64,000 nucleotides of DNA, from contig LVBG01000018.1 of assembly GCA_001603115.1 (NCBI GenBank), positions 62,001 through 126,000 of the forward strand, given 5' to 3'. This document shows positions 8,200 through 16,237 of this stretch, piece by piece. This stretch comes from Spirochaetales bacterium Spiro_05 (GTDB lineage: Bacteria > Spirochaetota > Spirochaetia > Sphaerochaetales > Sphaerochaetaceae). Every line of letters starts with the position of its first letter. Position 1 is the first letter of the stretch. The notes under the pieces are model-generated. The model did not search any database and was not told the DNA's origin. It saw only the letters and a list, made by a program, of their open reading frames with translations. Made by a program: the position numbers and the translations under genes.

Positions 8200-8933
8200 T
8201 GCGCGTTCTCTCCAGAGGTCAGATAGGTGAGATAGGAATCCCTTACTTTGCGATAGTGCCTGGCAACAATGGGAACACTCCCTCCTGATCGAAGGGTGAA
8301 ACGGGTTTGCGAGAACCCTTCGATGTAATCCATATTTACCAGATAGGAAATATGGGGTCGGAGGAATCGCGCATCTTTCAGCAAGGGCTCGATATGATGG
8401 GAAAAGGTGCCTTTCAAGATCTTCGTTGTGACTGTACGCTCTCCTGTCAATGTGTAGATTGCACTATGGTTCTTGCACTCGCAATAGAGGATTTCCGAGA
8501 ATCTGAGAACTCTGATGCCTTCCCGGGTTTTGATGATGCAGGTTTTCTCCTTTTGGGGCTCCATCTTTGGCAAGGCTTGGAGCAGCGTACTGCTCAGTTG
8601 ATTCATATCAATTGGTTTGAGAAGGTAGTTGATGGGGGTCGCCGCAAACGACTCGAGCGCAAAGCTGGGTTCATGGGTGGCAAAGATGATGATTGCCGCT
8701 TCATCCCGTTTCCTGATGGTCTTTCCCACTTCAACCCCATTGATCATGGGCATGACGATATCCAGGATATAGAGGTGATAATGATGGGTTTCACTGGAAG
8801 TTAAAAGTTCATCCGGATGATTGAACAGATGCAGCTTTGCTTCGATCTGATGGGTTTGGCAGAATTGTTCCGTATACGCACCAAGCAGCGCCAATTGGCC
8901 ATGATCATCATCGCATATCGCAAAATGAAGCAT
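8187..8933 (-). CDS. LytTR-family DNA-binding response regulator
   Basis: A 248-aa regulator with an N-terminal receiver domain (acidic pocket DDD at 8-10, phosphoacceptor Asp58 in YILDIVMPMINGVE, Lys of the LLKPID motif) and a C-terminal LytTR domain (residues about 140-240: REGIRVLRFSEILYCE, FLRPHISYLVNMDYIE). The ATG at 8933 follows AAGGA and gives the exact usual N-terminus. It is co-transcribed with the overlapping histidine kinase. A pair of direct repeats 60-92 bases upstream may be its own binding site. Confidence 0.92.
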   Translation of the reverse strand: MLHFAICDDDHGQLALLGAYTEQFCQTHQIEAKLHLFNHPDELLTSSETHHYHLYILDIVMPMINGVEVGKTIRKRDEAAIIIFATHEPSFALESFAATPINYLLKPIDMNQLSSTLLQALPKMEPQKEKTCIIKTREGIRVLRFSEILYCECKNHSAIYTLTGERTVTTKILKGTFSHHIEPLLKDARFLRPHISYLVNMDYIEGFSQTRFTLRSGGSVPIVARHYRKVRDSYLTYLTSGENAQCRN

Positions 8934-8992
8934 ACAACGTCCTTGTAGCAGAATCCAAGTTGATAGTATCGTCACTGTATCGAAAAACTTGA

Positions 8993-9025
8993 GTGAAGTC
9001 TAGGAAAAAAGTGAGAACTAGGAAA
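8993..9025. repeat. Direct-repeat pair upstream of the LytTR regulator
   Basis: GTGAAGTCTAGGAAA (8993-9007) and GTGAGAACTAGGAAA (9011-9025) agree at 12 of 15 positions and repeat with an 18-base period. They sit directly upstream of a plausible minus-strand promoter for the regulator. LytTR proteins usually bind paired direct repeats near -35, so autoregulation is a reasonable inference. Confidence 0.45.
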
Positions 9026-9072
9026 GATGCTGTGTCTATAGGCAGAGGATCCTTTTGGGTTGCATGAGATTG

Positions 9073-9109
9073 AAAAAAAAGGCAAACCCTTTATAGTAAA
9101 AGGTTTGCC
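9073..9109 (-). terminator. Intrinsic terminator after tRNA-Leu
   Basis: On the minus strand GGCAAACC pairs with GGTTTGCC around a 13-base loop and is followed by eight T residues. This is a textbook rho-independent terminator just downstream of the tRNA. Confidence 0.9.
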
Positions 9110-9114
9110 TATAG

Positions 9115-9198
9115 TGCCCAGAAGAAGACTCGAACTTCCACGAGTGTGACCCCGCTAGGACCTGAACCTAGTGCGTCTACCAATTCCGCCATCTGGGC
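9115..9198 (-). tRNA. tRNA-Leu (anticodon CAG)
   Basis: The 84-base class II tRNA folds with acceptor GCCCAGA/TCTGGGC, D-arm GGCGGAATTGGTAGACGC, anticodon stem CTAGG/CCTAG around loop TTCAGGT (CAG), a long variable arm, and T-arm GTTCGAGTC. CCA is not encoded. It follows ispF at 48 bases and is followed by an intrinsic terminator, so it may be processed from read-through of the carD-ispD-ispF unit or have its own promoter. Confidence 0.95.
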
Positions 9199-9246
9199 GC
9201 AGGCACAACTATAGAGTATTTGCAAAGGGTATGTCAACACGGTTTT

Positions 9247-9714
9247 TCAAGAAATCAACACAGTAGCCTGTGCAATGACAGCGTCTCCTGATCCCAATTC
9301 CCCAAGGATGCCCTCTGCGGTTTTGGCTTTCACCGATACCTGCTCGAACTTCAGGCCCATGGCCTTTGCGAGATTCTCCCGAATGGCTTCAATATGAGGA
9401 CGAAGTTTCGGAGTCTGCAAAATGAGGGTGGTGTCGATATTTTCGATGTGGTAGGGAGGAAGGTCTTCGGCAAGAACCTTTTTCAGCAACTGCATGCTGT
9501 CTGCATCCTTGTAGGCAGGATCAGTATCGGGGAAGTGGGAACCGATATCTCCTTTGGCAAGTGAGCCCAACAGAGCATCAATGATGGCATGGACCAAGAC
9601 ATCCCCATCACTATGGGCAGCCTCTCCCTTGTCACTGGGAATGACGACTCCACCGAGGACCAATGCCCTTTTGCTTACCAAGCGATGTAGGTCCCAACCG
9701 GTTCCGACTCTCAC
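9247..9714 (-). CDS. ispF: 2-C-methyl-D-erythritol 2,4-cyclodiphosphate synthase
   Basis: A 155-aa enzyme of the MEP isoprenoid pathway that cyclises CDP-methylerythritol 2-phosphate. Zinc ligands are visible at the N-terminus (GTGWDLHRL, Asp8 and His10) and in HSDGDVLVHAIIDALLG (second His). The DIGSHFPDTDP and C-terminal KAKTAEGIL motifs are intact, and the length is standard. The start is GTG at 9714, overlapping the ispD stop by 4 bases (GTGA), so translation is coupled to ispD. Confidence 0.95.
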   Translation of the reverse strand: MRVGTGWDLHRLVSKRALVLGGVVIPSDKGEAAHSDGDVLVHAIIDALLGSLAKGDIGSHFPDTDPAYKDADSMQLLKKVLAEDLPPYHIENIDTTLILQTPKLRPHIEAIRENLAKAMGLKFEQVSVKAKTAEGILGELGSGDAVIAQATVLIS

Positions 9715-10523
9715 GACTTACCTTGCTCCCTTCGTACCTCATCCATCGCCTGATGAAGAGCATGAGCAGCGTGTGCGCTTCTCTTTCCCTCTTCCAAAGC
9801 ATGCAGGTAGTCGGCAATTTGCTTCTCTGCATTGGGTACGTCTTCAATATACGTTATCTTTCTATTCTCACGGTCGCCCTCGCACACCCCGACTGTCAGA
9901 CCGAAGTCACTGAAGATCTGGGTATCATCCACATAGAGCGTGGGGCTATCCTTGGCAGCTTGGTGAGCTTGCCAGATTTCCGGATACCTGAATACCTGGG
10001 GAGTCTGCACTCCCACGGTATGTGAGCGGTCCATATGGGTTTTGATCACCCCATTGTTATCAATGGTTTTCAGGGCATCCGTGGTAGGGAGTGCAGGAAC
10101 CGCACCCTTGAACACTGTTGCTGTGGCAAGCGTCTTGATAATCAAGTCCGGAGTAACAAAACAACGGGCACCATCATGAATGGCAATGTATTGAGCGCCC
10201 AGTGCCATGGTGGAGAGCACCTTCAGTGCGTTGTAGACGGACTGCTGCCGGCTCTGACCACCCTTTACCAGGATGATAGGCACCAGATTCTGCTGCAAGA
10301 GATCTTCAAGTGCTACAGCACACTGGTCTTCCATTCCTTCCGGATACGTGACCAGGATGGCACAGCAATTGGGTACCTGCAAAAAGGGGAGGATTGCACG
10401 GTAGAGAACCGTATGTCCATCAAGCTCAAGGTACTCTTTCTTTACACCCAATTGCTTGGTTGTATTGAACCGCTCGCTGCTGCCTGCAGCGGTGACTATG
10501 ACAGCGTGTTGGGGAAAGGCCAT
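9711..10523 (-). CDS. ispD: 2-C-methyl-D-erythritol 4-phosphate cytidylyltransferase
   Basis: A 270-aa MEP-pathway enzyme that transfers CMP to methylerythritol phosphate. The nucleotide-binding loop VTAAGSSERF with the downstream KQ/KKEY Lys residues, the GGQSRQQSVYNAL segment, the IHDGARCFV metal site and the TPQVFRYPEI motif are all present. It lies one base after the carD stop and overlaps ispF by 4 bases. The C-terminus is about 30 residues longer than usual, rich in Ala, His and charged residues (EEGKRSAHAAHALHQAMDEV). This extension is predicted helical. Confidence 0.95.
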   Translation of the reverse strand: MAFPQHAVIVTAAGSSERFNTTKQLGVKKEYLELDGHTVLYRAILPFLQVPNCCAILVTYPEGMEDQCAVALEDLLQQNLVPIILVKGGQSRQQSVYNALKVLSTMALGAQYIAIHDGARCFVTPDLIIKTLATATVFKGAVPALPTTDALKTIDNNGVIKTHMDRSHTVGVQTPQVFRYPEIWQAHQAAKDSPTLYVDDTQIFSDFGLTVGVCEGDRENRKITYIEDVPNAEKQIADYLHALEEGKRSAHAAHALHQAMDEVRREQGKS

Positions 10524-10524
10524 G

Positions 10525-11028
10525 CTATTTCTCCAGCTTGGAGAATACGAGCATCTCGATCTCCTTCTTGTCTTTCTTCAAAGAGAACGAGGTCTCATCA
10601 ATCAACAGGCGCAAGGCGTTGTCATACAGCTTGCGTTCCTGAACCGGAAGCTCCTTGATCTTGCTGCGGTGGTAAAGGGCCTGCACCACCTTGGCAATGG
10701 ATGCAATCGATCCCTGCTTGAGAAGATCAACATTCATCTGGTAGCGGGCTTTCCAGTCGACAGGCATCGGCTCGTACTTGCTGGAGATGGAATCGATGGC
10801 AGCTTGTGCCTCTTTCTGCTCCACAATGGGCCGAATCCCCATCTCGTTTGATTTTTCCACAGGAATCATAACCGTCATATCAGAGATATCAAGGTAGATG
10901 ACGTAATACATCACAACTGCACCTCTGAACGTTCGCTCTTCGATGCGTTTGATGACGCCTACACCCTGAAGAGGATACACCACGTGTTCCCCAACGGCAA
11001 ATTGTACTTTTTCCTGCGGTAAATCCAT
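10525..11028 (-). CDS. CarD-family transcriptional regulator
   Basis: A 167-aa CarD_CdnL/TRCF-type protein that binds RNA polymerase beta and stabilises open complexes. The N-terminal RNAP-interaction domain is clear (FAVGEHVVYPLQGVGVIKRI, then YYVIYLDISDMTVMIPV), followed by an all-helical C-terminal domain (YHRSKIKELPVQERKLY). ATG at 11028 is the only start that fits the family. It has no Shine-Dalgarno, and a strong promoter ends 7 bases before it, so the mRNA is probably leaderless. CarD next to ispD-ispF is a recurrent bacterial neighbourhood. Confidence 0.92.
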   Translation of the reverse strand: MDLPQEKVQFAVGEHVVYPLQGVGVIKRIEERTFRGAVVMYYVIYLDISDMTVMIPVEKSNEMGIRPIVEQKEAQAAIDSISSKYEPMPVDWKARYQMNVDLLKQGSIASIAKVVQALYHRSKIKELPVQERKLYDNALRLLIDETSFSLKKDKKEIEMLVFSKLEK

Positions 11029-11034
11029 AGCACA

Positions 11035-11063
11035 AGTATATCCGATTTTTTCCGTTAAAACAA
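11035..11063 (-). promoter_or_regulatory. carD promoter, predicted leaderless
   Basis: TTGTTT (11063-11058), a 17-base spacer, and TATACT (11040-11035). Seven bases separate the -10 box from the carD ATG, so the first transcribed base should be at or next to the A of the start codon. Confidence 0.6.
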
Positions 11064-11132
11064 GGCGACTCATTGCAAACTCTTCGGAGCTCTGGATAGC
11101 CTCTCAGCATGAGAATGCGGTATAGTGAAGCC

Positions 11133-12656
11133 ATGAAACACAACACGCGACGCTGTGGGGTGCTGATGCACCCGACTTCCCTGCCATCCACCCATGGAAT
11201 TGGTTCCTTGGGCGATGAGGCTTTTGCATTCATCGACCTCTTGAGCCAAGCCCAAGTCAGGTTGTGGCAGATACTTCCCCTTGGGCCCACCGGGTATGGA
11301 GACTCTCCCTATGCAGCCCGTTCTTCCTTTGCAGGAAACGAACTCCTCATCGATCTGAAAAGCCTCGCCTATGACGGCTATCTTGATGTGGAGGATGTTC
11401 TTTTTTCCCCTGTCTTCCCTCTTGACCGAGTGGACTATGGACAGGTGAGAGCATATAAGGAACCCCTCCTTGAGAAGGCCGCTGATCTCTTCCTTGCTGA
11501 AGCAGAAGAAGACGAGCGAGCTGCATACGAAGCATTCAAGAACGAAAATGCCTGGTTTCTTGACGATTATGCACTCTATCAGGTGCTCTGCAGGGTGTAC
11601 AACGACTCTCGGTGGTTTGAGGTTTGGCCAGCAGAACTTCGGCTGCGCAAACCCTCTGCCCTGACTACGGTGAGAAAGACCTATGAGAAAGAAATCGAGC
11701 GGATCAAAGTCCAGCAGTACTTCTTCTTCACCCAATGGGCCAAGCTCAAAGCATATGCCAATACCCACCAAGTGCAAATCATCGGGGACATCCCCATCTT
11801 TGTCGCTCCCGACAGTGTAGATGCCTGGGCAAACCGCCATCTTTTGAAGATGGACAAGGATGGCAGGCAGACGGTCTCAAGCGGAGTTCCCCCCGATGCC
11901 TTCTCCTCCGACGGACAGCTTTGGGGAAATCCCGTCTATGATTGGGAAGCGCATCGCAAGGAGAAGTTCAGTTGGTGGATCAAGCGTATTGAAGAGACGC
12001 TCAAGAGCTGTGACATCATCAGAATAGACCACTTCCGTGGTTTTGCTGCCTATTGGGAAGTACCTCAGGGCGAAAAGACGGCAATGAACGGGTCCTGGGT
12101 GAAAGCCCCCGGAGAGGAGCTCTTCGCTGCCCTGAAAGAGAAACTTGGGGAGAATCTTCCGATCATCGCTGAGGACCTTGGGGTTATCACCGAAGATGTG
12201 GAGGCTCTGCGTGATTCGAACAACTTCCCCGGCATGAAAATCCTGCAGTTCGCGTTCAATGTGGAGCATGGTACGCTGGATGCAACCAACGCATACCTGC
12301 CGCACAACTGTGAGTACAACAGTGTCATCTATACCGGGACACACGACAACAACACATCACGAGGATGGTATGAGAGTCTGGATGGCCTTACCCAGGATCT
12401 GGTTCGCAGGTACTTGGAGTGTCCAGGTGAGCAGGTGGTCTGGCAGCTGATCAGGCAGATGTTGCTCTCCTCCTCCAAGGATGCCATCCTGCCGATGCAG
12501 GACTGGCTTGAGCTGGCTCAGGAGGGGAGGATGAACATCCCCTCCACTTGCGGTACCAGCAACTGGAGCTGGAGAGCGTCGAGCTTGCAGCTCGAAGCTT
12601 GGAGAATCGACCGGCTTCGCTCCCTCATCGAGATGAGCGGCAGGACAGGAGCCTAG
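11133..12656 (+). CDS. malQ: 4-alpha-glucanotransferase (GH77)
   Basis: A 507-aa amylomaltase that disproportionates maltodextrins. GH77 landmarks are present: the N-terminal RRCGVLMHPTSLPSTHGIGSLG, the QILPLGPTGYGDSPY subsite, IIGDIPIFV, nucleophile Asp in IIRIDHFRGFAAYWEVP, acid/base Glu in PIIAEDLGVIT, and TGTHDNNTSRGW. The start is placed at 11133 (MKHNTRRCGVL). A TATAGT box lies only 6 bases upstream and there is no good Shine-Dalgarno. Its TAG stop shares CTAG with the stop of the convergent lplA gene, and its terminator hairpin lies inside lplA. Confidence 0.95.
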   Translation: MKHNTRRCGVLMHPTSLPSTHGIGSLGDEAFAFIDLLSQAQVRLWQILPLGPTGYGDSPYAARSSFAGNELLIDLKSLAYDGYLDVEDVLFSPVFPLDRVDYGQVRAYKEPLLEKAADLFLAEAEEDERAAYEAFKNENAWFLDDYALYQVLCRVYNDSRWFEVWPAELRLRKPSALTTVRKTYEKEIERIKVQQYFFFTQWAKLKAYANTHQVQIIGDIPIFVAPDSVDAWANRHLLKMDKDGRQTVSSGVPPDAFSSDGQLWGNPVYDWEAHRKEKFSWWIKRIEETLKSCDIIRIDHFRGFAAYWEVPQGEKTAMNGSWVKAPGEELFAALKEKLGENLPIIAEDLGVITEDVEALRDSNNFPGMKILQFAFNVEHGTLDATNAYLPHNCEYNSVIYTGTHDNNTSRGWYESLDGLTQDLVRRYLECPGEQVVWQLIRQMLLSSSKDAILPMQDWLELAQEGRMNIPSTCGTSNWSWRASSLQLEAWRIDRLRSLIEMSGRTGA

Positions 12657-13615
12657 ATCAGGGTTATCAGATGGGCGAGCAGGCTGGCAAGATCGGCCTG
12701 CTCGATCTGTTTTTGCACCCTTCCGATTGCACTTGCATCGTAGGCGAGGCCGATCAATGCGTCTGCAGCCCGAGTGGCCAACGTCGTGTCCAATGCATCC
12801 GTGTAAAGTTTGACCTCAGAGATGAATCCCTTCTCCACCTGCACGTGGAGCGTAACCTCACCCCACGCGAAGCGATGGGTGAATGAGTGGGAGAACTGGG
12901 GAGTCTTTTCCAAGATCAGTGAACGGTCGCCAAACAATCGATAGTTTGCCTGAGCTTGCTCAAGTGTAGCAAAATCCACGGTCTGGATGTCGGTTGGACC
13001 GAATTTTTGGATGAAAGCATCAATCAGGGCTTGCTGCACCATGTCGCTGGTGATATCTTCCCGAGCTTCTGCAAGGTTTCCTACTCGTGAAGCGACCGAT
13101 TTGACCGCCTTCGAAGCAAGCTTTGTTGAACTCGGTGTCAAGTATCGGCTCATCACCGAGAGATCGCTTCGTATCAGCAAGGTCCCATGATGACAGAACT
13201 TGGTCGCTGTCGTCTGGAAGGCATTGCCGGAAACCTTTTTCCCTTGAAAGAGTATGTCGTTGCGTCCGGACAACTCACAGGTAATGCCCAGTGATGAGAG
13301 CGCATCAAGCAGAAACGCGAAGTTTTCCTCCTTGCTGCTTGTCTCCTTATTCCCGATCAAGGTGAAACAGAGGTTGCCACGGTCATGATAGACAGCACCC
13401 CCACCGCTGTGGCGGCGGACCAACTGGACCTGCTTTTCCTCCATCTTCTGGAGATTGCACTCACTGAAAGGATTCTGGAAACGTCCGATGACGATGCAGG
13501 GGTCGTTCTCCCAGAGGTAGAGCACATGGTCGTAGTCGAGGGTGAGCAGGTACGCTTCCCCTGCCAGATTGGCAGCACAGTCGTGTGATTCAGCTACGTA
13601 GATTGCGTTCTTCAT
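12653..13615 (-). CDS. lplA: Lipoate-protein ligase A
   Basis: A 320-aa enzyme that attaches free lipoate to acceptor proteins through lipoyl-AMP. The N-terminal domain shows the biotin/lipoyl-ligase fold motifs: WENDPCIVIGRFQNPFSE, RRHSGGGAVYHDRGNLCF, and the KKVSGNAFQTT lysine loop with HHGTLLI. A C-terminal accessory domain of about 80 residues follows. The ATG at 13615 is preferred; another in-frame ATG lies at 13621. Neither has a Shine-Dalgarno. It is divergent from rsmE, with 46 bases between starts, and shares stop-codon bases with malQ. Confidence 0.93.
   Translation of the reverse strand: MKNAIYVAESHDCAANLAGEAYLLTLDYDHVLYLWENDPCIVIGRFQNPFSECNLQKMEEKQVQLVRRHSGGGAVYHDRGNLCFTLIGNKETSSKEENFAFLLDALSSLGITCELSGRNDILFQGKKVSGNAFQTTATKFCHHGTLLIRSDLSVMSRYLTPSSTKLASKAVKSVASRVGNLAEAREDITSDMVQQALIDAFIQKFGPTDIQTVDFATLEQAQANYRLFGDRSLILEKTPQFSHSFTHRFAWGEVTLHVQVEKGFISEVKLYTDALDTTLATRAADALIGLAYDASAIGRVQKQIEQADLASLLAHLITLI
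12669..12714 (+). terminator. malQ terminator located inside lplA
   Basis: CGAGCAGGC (12676-12684) pairs perfectly with GCCTGCTCG (12696-12704) around 11 bases. AGAT/ATCT can extend the stem past a 3-base bulge, and TTTTT follows at 12710-12714. It begins 13 bases after the malQ stop and therefore lies in the antisense of the last codons of lplA. Confidence 0.7.
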
Positions 13616-13661
13616 GTGCATACTTTACTTACCTTGGGCGCGCTATGCTATACTCCTTTGC

Positions 13662-14384
13662 ATGAATATCATCCTTTTTCCTGCCTTGGAGGCAGAAAAT
13701 ATCCTCAGCATGGCCGATGAACGAGCCCTCCACATCAAAAAAGTGCTTCGGCTCAACGAGGGCGACAGCTTTCAGGCAGGCATCATCAACCAAGGCAAGG
13801 GAAAGGCCACCATCACCCGCATCAACGAGCAAGAGATTGCATTCACCTTTGCAATGGATGACAAGACAGGGGCGAAGCTCTATCCGGTCACTCTCTTGGT
13901 CGCTCAGGTACGCCCGATTTGCATGCGCAGGATCTTGCGTGAGGCAGTGAGTCTTGGAGTGGAACGAATTGTGCTCACCCAGACAGAGACCGGAGAGAAG
14001 TCGTACGCCCAGGCAAATCTCTACACCAGCGGTGAGTACCAATCCATTCTCATAGATGGGGCTATGCAAAGCGGGGAGTGTGCAGTCAGCGAAGTGCTTT
14101 TTGCTTCTTCTGTTCGAGACGCCCTTGCAAACCTTGGGCCCGACTCCACCAAGATTGTGCTGGACAATATCAGGCCCGGTGTGCCGCTTTCAACGCTCAA
14201 TCCCGGTGCAGGGAAGGAAGTTGTCCTGGCCATAGGCGGTGAACGGGGATTCACCGAAGCTGAACGAGATCGCTTTGAGGAAGCTGGCTTTCAGTTTGCC
14301 TCCCTTGGATCGCGCATTCTCAGGACAGAGACAGCCTGCAGCGCCGGCCTTGCAGTCCTGCTGGGGCGAATGGGATTGCTCTGA
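13662..14384 (+). CDS. rsmE: 16S rRNA (uracil-1498-N3)-methyltransferase
   Basis: A 240-aa SPOUT-class rRNA methyltransferase. Family landmarks include HIKKVLRLNEGDSFQAG in the N-terminal PUA-like domain, the RPICMRRILREAVSLGVERIVLTQTETG segment, and the knotted SAM-binding end (VVLAIGGERGFTEAERD, LGSRILRTETACSAGLAVL). The ATG has no Shine-Dalgarno, and TATACT (13649-13654) ends 7 bases before it, though no good -35 is visible at 17 bases. Divergent from lplA. Confidence 0.95.
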   Translation: MNIILFPALEAENILSMADERALHIKKVLRLNEGDSFQAGIINQGKGKATITRINEQEIAFTFAMDDKTGAKLYPVTLLVAQVRPICMRRILREAVSLGVERIVLTQTETGEKSYAQANLYTSGEYQSILIDGAMQSGECAVSEVLFASSVRDALANLGPDSTKIVLDNIRPGVPLSTLNPGAGKEVVLAIGGERGFTEAERDRFEEAGFQFASLGSRILRTETACSAGLAVLLGRMGLL

Positions 14385-14452
14385 CTTGTTGCATGAGCGA
14401 AAGGAATCAAGTACCATGATGGCCAGCATTATTGGTGTTGGGAGGAGTTGAC

Positions 14453-15274
14453 ATGGCGCATTGCATCGTACCTGCAGCAGAGGAGATCCTGGACAAGGAG
14501 TTTGCAGTCCTTGACCACGGGTTTGTACGACTCGTAGACTATCTGGGAAGCGATGAACGCATCGTGCAAAGTGCGCGTGTTTCCTATGGCAGCGGCACCA
14601 AAACCTACCGGCAGGACAAGGGCTTGATCAGCTACCTGCTTCGTAACGACCACACCTCGCCCTTTGAGCAGGTGAACTTCACCTTTCATGTGAAGATGCC
14701 CATCTTCGTTGCAAGGCAGTGGATCCGACACCGCACAGGTCGGGTGAACGAGATTAGCGGCCGCTACAGCGTCATGACCGACCAGTGCTACCTGCCTGAT
14801 CGCGAGCACATCAACTTCCAAAGCGAGGACAACAAGCAGGGAAGGGCGGATGGTGCTGTTGATGCAGAGCTTGCCGACCAGGTTCTCTCCTTGTTGTCAG
14901 AAGACCAGAAGAGAAGCTACGAAACCTACCAGAAGCTGCTTGACCTGGGTATCGCCCGTGAGCTTGCCCGAGTTGACCTTCCTTTGAGCATGTATACCGA
15001 GTGGTACTGGCAGATGGACCTGCACAACCTCTTCCACTTCCTTCAGCTGCGCCTGGATGCGCACGCCCAGTACGAGATCCGCGCCTATGCCCAGACCATC
15101 CTGGAGATGGTCCGCTTGGTCTGCCCGATGGCTACCGAAGCGTTCGAGGAACATAAGAGGGGAAGCAGGACGTTCAGCTCGAGTGAGCTGGACGCACTTA
15201 AGAGTCTGCTGAAGGGTGAGGGCAATCCCCTTACCGGCCGCTCGCTGGAGCTGTTTGAGCAGAAGCTTTCCTAG
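14453..15274 (+). CDS. thyX: Flavin-dependent thymidylate synthase
   Basis: A 273-aa FAD-dependent enzyme that makes dTMP from dUMP using methylenetetrahydrofolate and regenerates tetrahydrofolate directly. The ThyX signature RHRTGRVNEISGRYS is intact, as are the N-terminal SARVSYGSGTKT and C-terminal HNLFHFLQLRLDAHAQYEIR segments. The ATG at 14453 follows GGAGGAG at 7 bases. The 3' end overlaps the convergent CAT/E2-like gene by 44 bases. Its presence suggests the cell needs no classical ThyA/DHFR cycle. Confidence 0.95.
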   Translation: MAHCIVPAAEEILDKEFAVLDHGFVRLVDYLGSDERIVQSARVSYGSGTKTYRQDKGLISYLLRNDHTSPFEQVNFTFHVKMPIFVARQWIRHRTGRVNEISGRYSVMTDQCYLPDREHINFQSEDNKQGRADGAVDAELADQVLSLLSEDQKRSYETYQKLLDLGIARELARVDLPLSMYTEWYWQMDLHNLFHFLQLRLDAHAQYEIRAYAQTILEMVRLVCPMATEAFEEHKRGSRTFSSSELDALKSLLKGEGNPLTGRSLELFEQKLS

Positions 15275-16151
15275 AGCGCTTGTACTCGCGTTTGCTCAGT
15301 GGCTTTGGGGGGATCTCAGCTCTTGAGAGCAGGACTTCCGGGTTGGCCAGCAAATCCTGAAACAGTTTTATGGACTTGGTGAAATAGAAGCCGTCGGTGA
15401 TGCGCTCGTCGACGGTGAATCCCACCTCCATTGTATCCCGCCTCAAAAGACGCCCGCCCTCCTGATAGTGGCTTCGTTTCAGCACCCCCATGGTCACAAA
15501 CACGCTCGTCGTTCCCCACTCGTACAAATGGTGGTGGGGGCTTCCTCCTCCCAGGCCTATGCTGCCCATATTGCTGACAAACAAACTGGTATGGAGCCCA
15601 TCGGCATCACGCAGTGCTTTTGGAGCCTTCCCATGTCGGTCCAGCAGGCTTGCCGTACCTACGACCAAGCGGATGATCGGCCGGGGGAACTTGAGGAAGA
15701 ACAGGATGGCCTTGTCCGTGAAGTTGCTTGATGCGGGTTTTCTCTGTTCTTCAATGGCCGCATTGATGATTTCTGCAATCTCATTGAGGTTCATATCCTC
15801 TCTAAAGTAGAGTGGCATGCTGTGTTCCGGAGACTCATCGCTGTAATCCTCTTTCACCACAAAATTGATCGAGAGATCCTTGCGTTGCCAATGTTGGTAG
15901 TGAGAGACAAACCTGTTCAGCTCAGGTCGCAGGGTTATGGTACGCAAGAGAGCGGCAAGAAAGACTTCGAAGACGCGGTACGAACGTCCTTCCGGGCTTT
16001 TGTGGCGCTTGATGAACTCGACCGTTCCAGTGAGGTCGAGAACCATATTTTGGTAGACAAGCGATTCACACCGCTTGGGCATGATATAAGGGAATATTTG
16101 TTTGTAGGGTGCCAAGTCATAGACACGCACTGCATCGTTACGTCTGCTCAT
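15231..16151 (-). CDS. 2-oxoacid dehydrogenase E2/CAT-fold protein, catalytic His missing
   Basis: A 306-aa protein with the E2 catalytic-domain fold (PF00198-like) but no lipoyl or subunit-binding domain. The N-terminal half has ALLRTITLRPELNRFVSHYQ and SINFVVKEDY, the C-terminal half SLFVSNMGSIGLGG. The catalytic signature of E2/CAT enzymes, HxxxDG, reads DERITDG here (Glu249 where His is expected, Asp253 kept), so ordinary acyl transfer by general-base His is unlikely. GGAGC precedes the ATG at 16151. Related stand-alone proteins exist in other anaerobes, to my knowledge without an assigned function. Confidence 0.75.
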   Translation of the reverse strand: MSRRNDAVRVYDLAPYKQIFPYIMPKRCESLVYQNMVLDLTGTVEFIKRHKSPEGRSYRVFEVFLAALLRTITLRPELNRFVSHYQHWQRKDLSINFVVKEDYSDESPEHSMPLYFREDMNLNEIAEIINAAIEEQRKPASSNFTDKAILFFLKFPRPIIRLVVGTASLLDRHGKAPKALRDADGLHTSLFVSNMGSIGLGGGSPHHHLYEWGTTSVFVTMGVLKRSHYQEGGRLLRRDTMEVGFTVDERITDGFYFTKSIKLFQDLLANPEVLLSRAEIPPKPLSKREYKRSRKASAQTAPASGR

Positions 16152-16237
16152 CAACTGCTCCGCTCTGTGGGATGGGATTCGGTTTGAGTGTAGCGCGCTT
16201 GGGCACAGAGCTCAAGAACAAAAGCAAATCCTGGTTT

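Noticed and set aside
13616-13661. Full -35/-10 promoters for lplA and rsmE in their 46-base divergent gap
   Set aside because: Good -10 boxes exist (TATACT for rsmE, TAAAGT for lplA), but no acceptable -35 lies at 16-18 bases, so only the -10 is mentioned.
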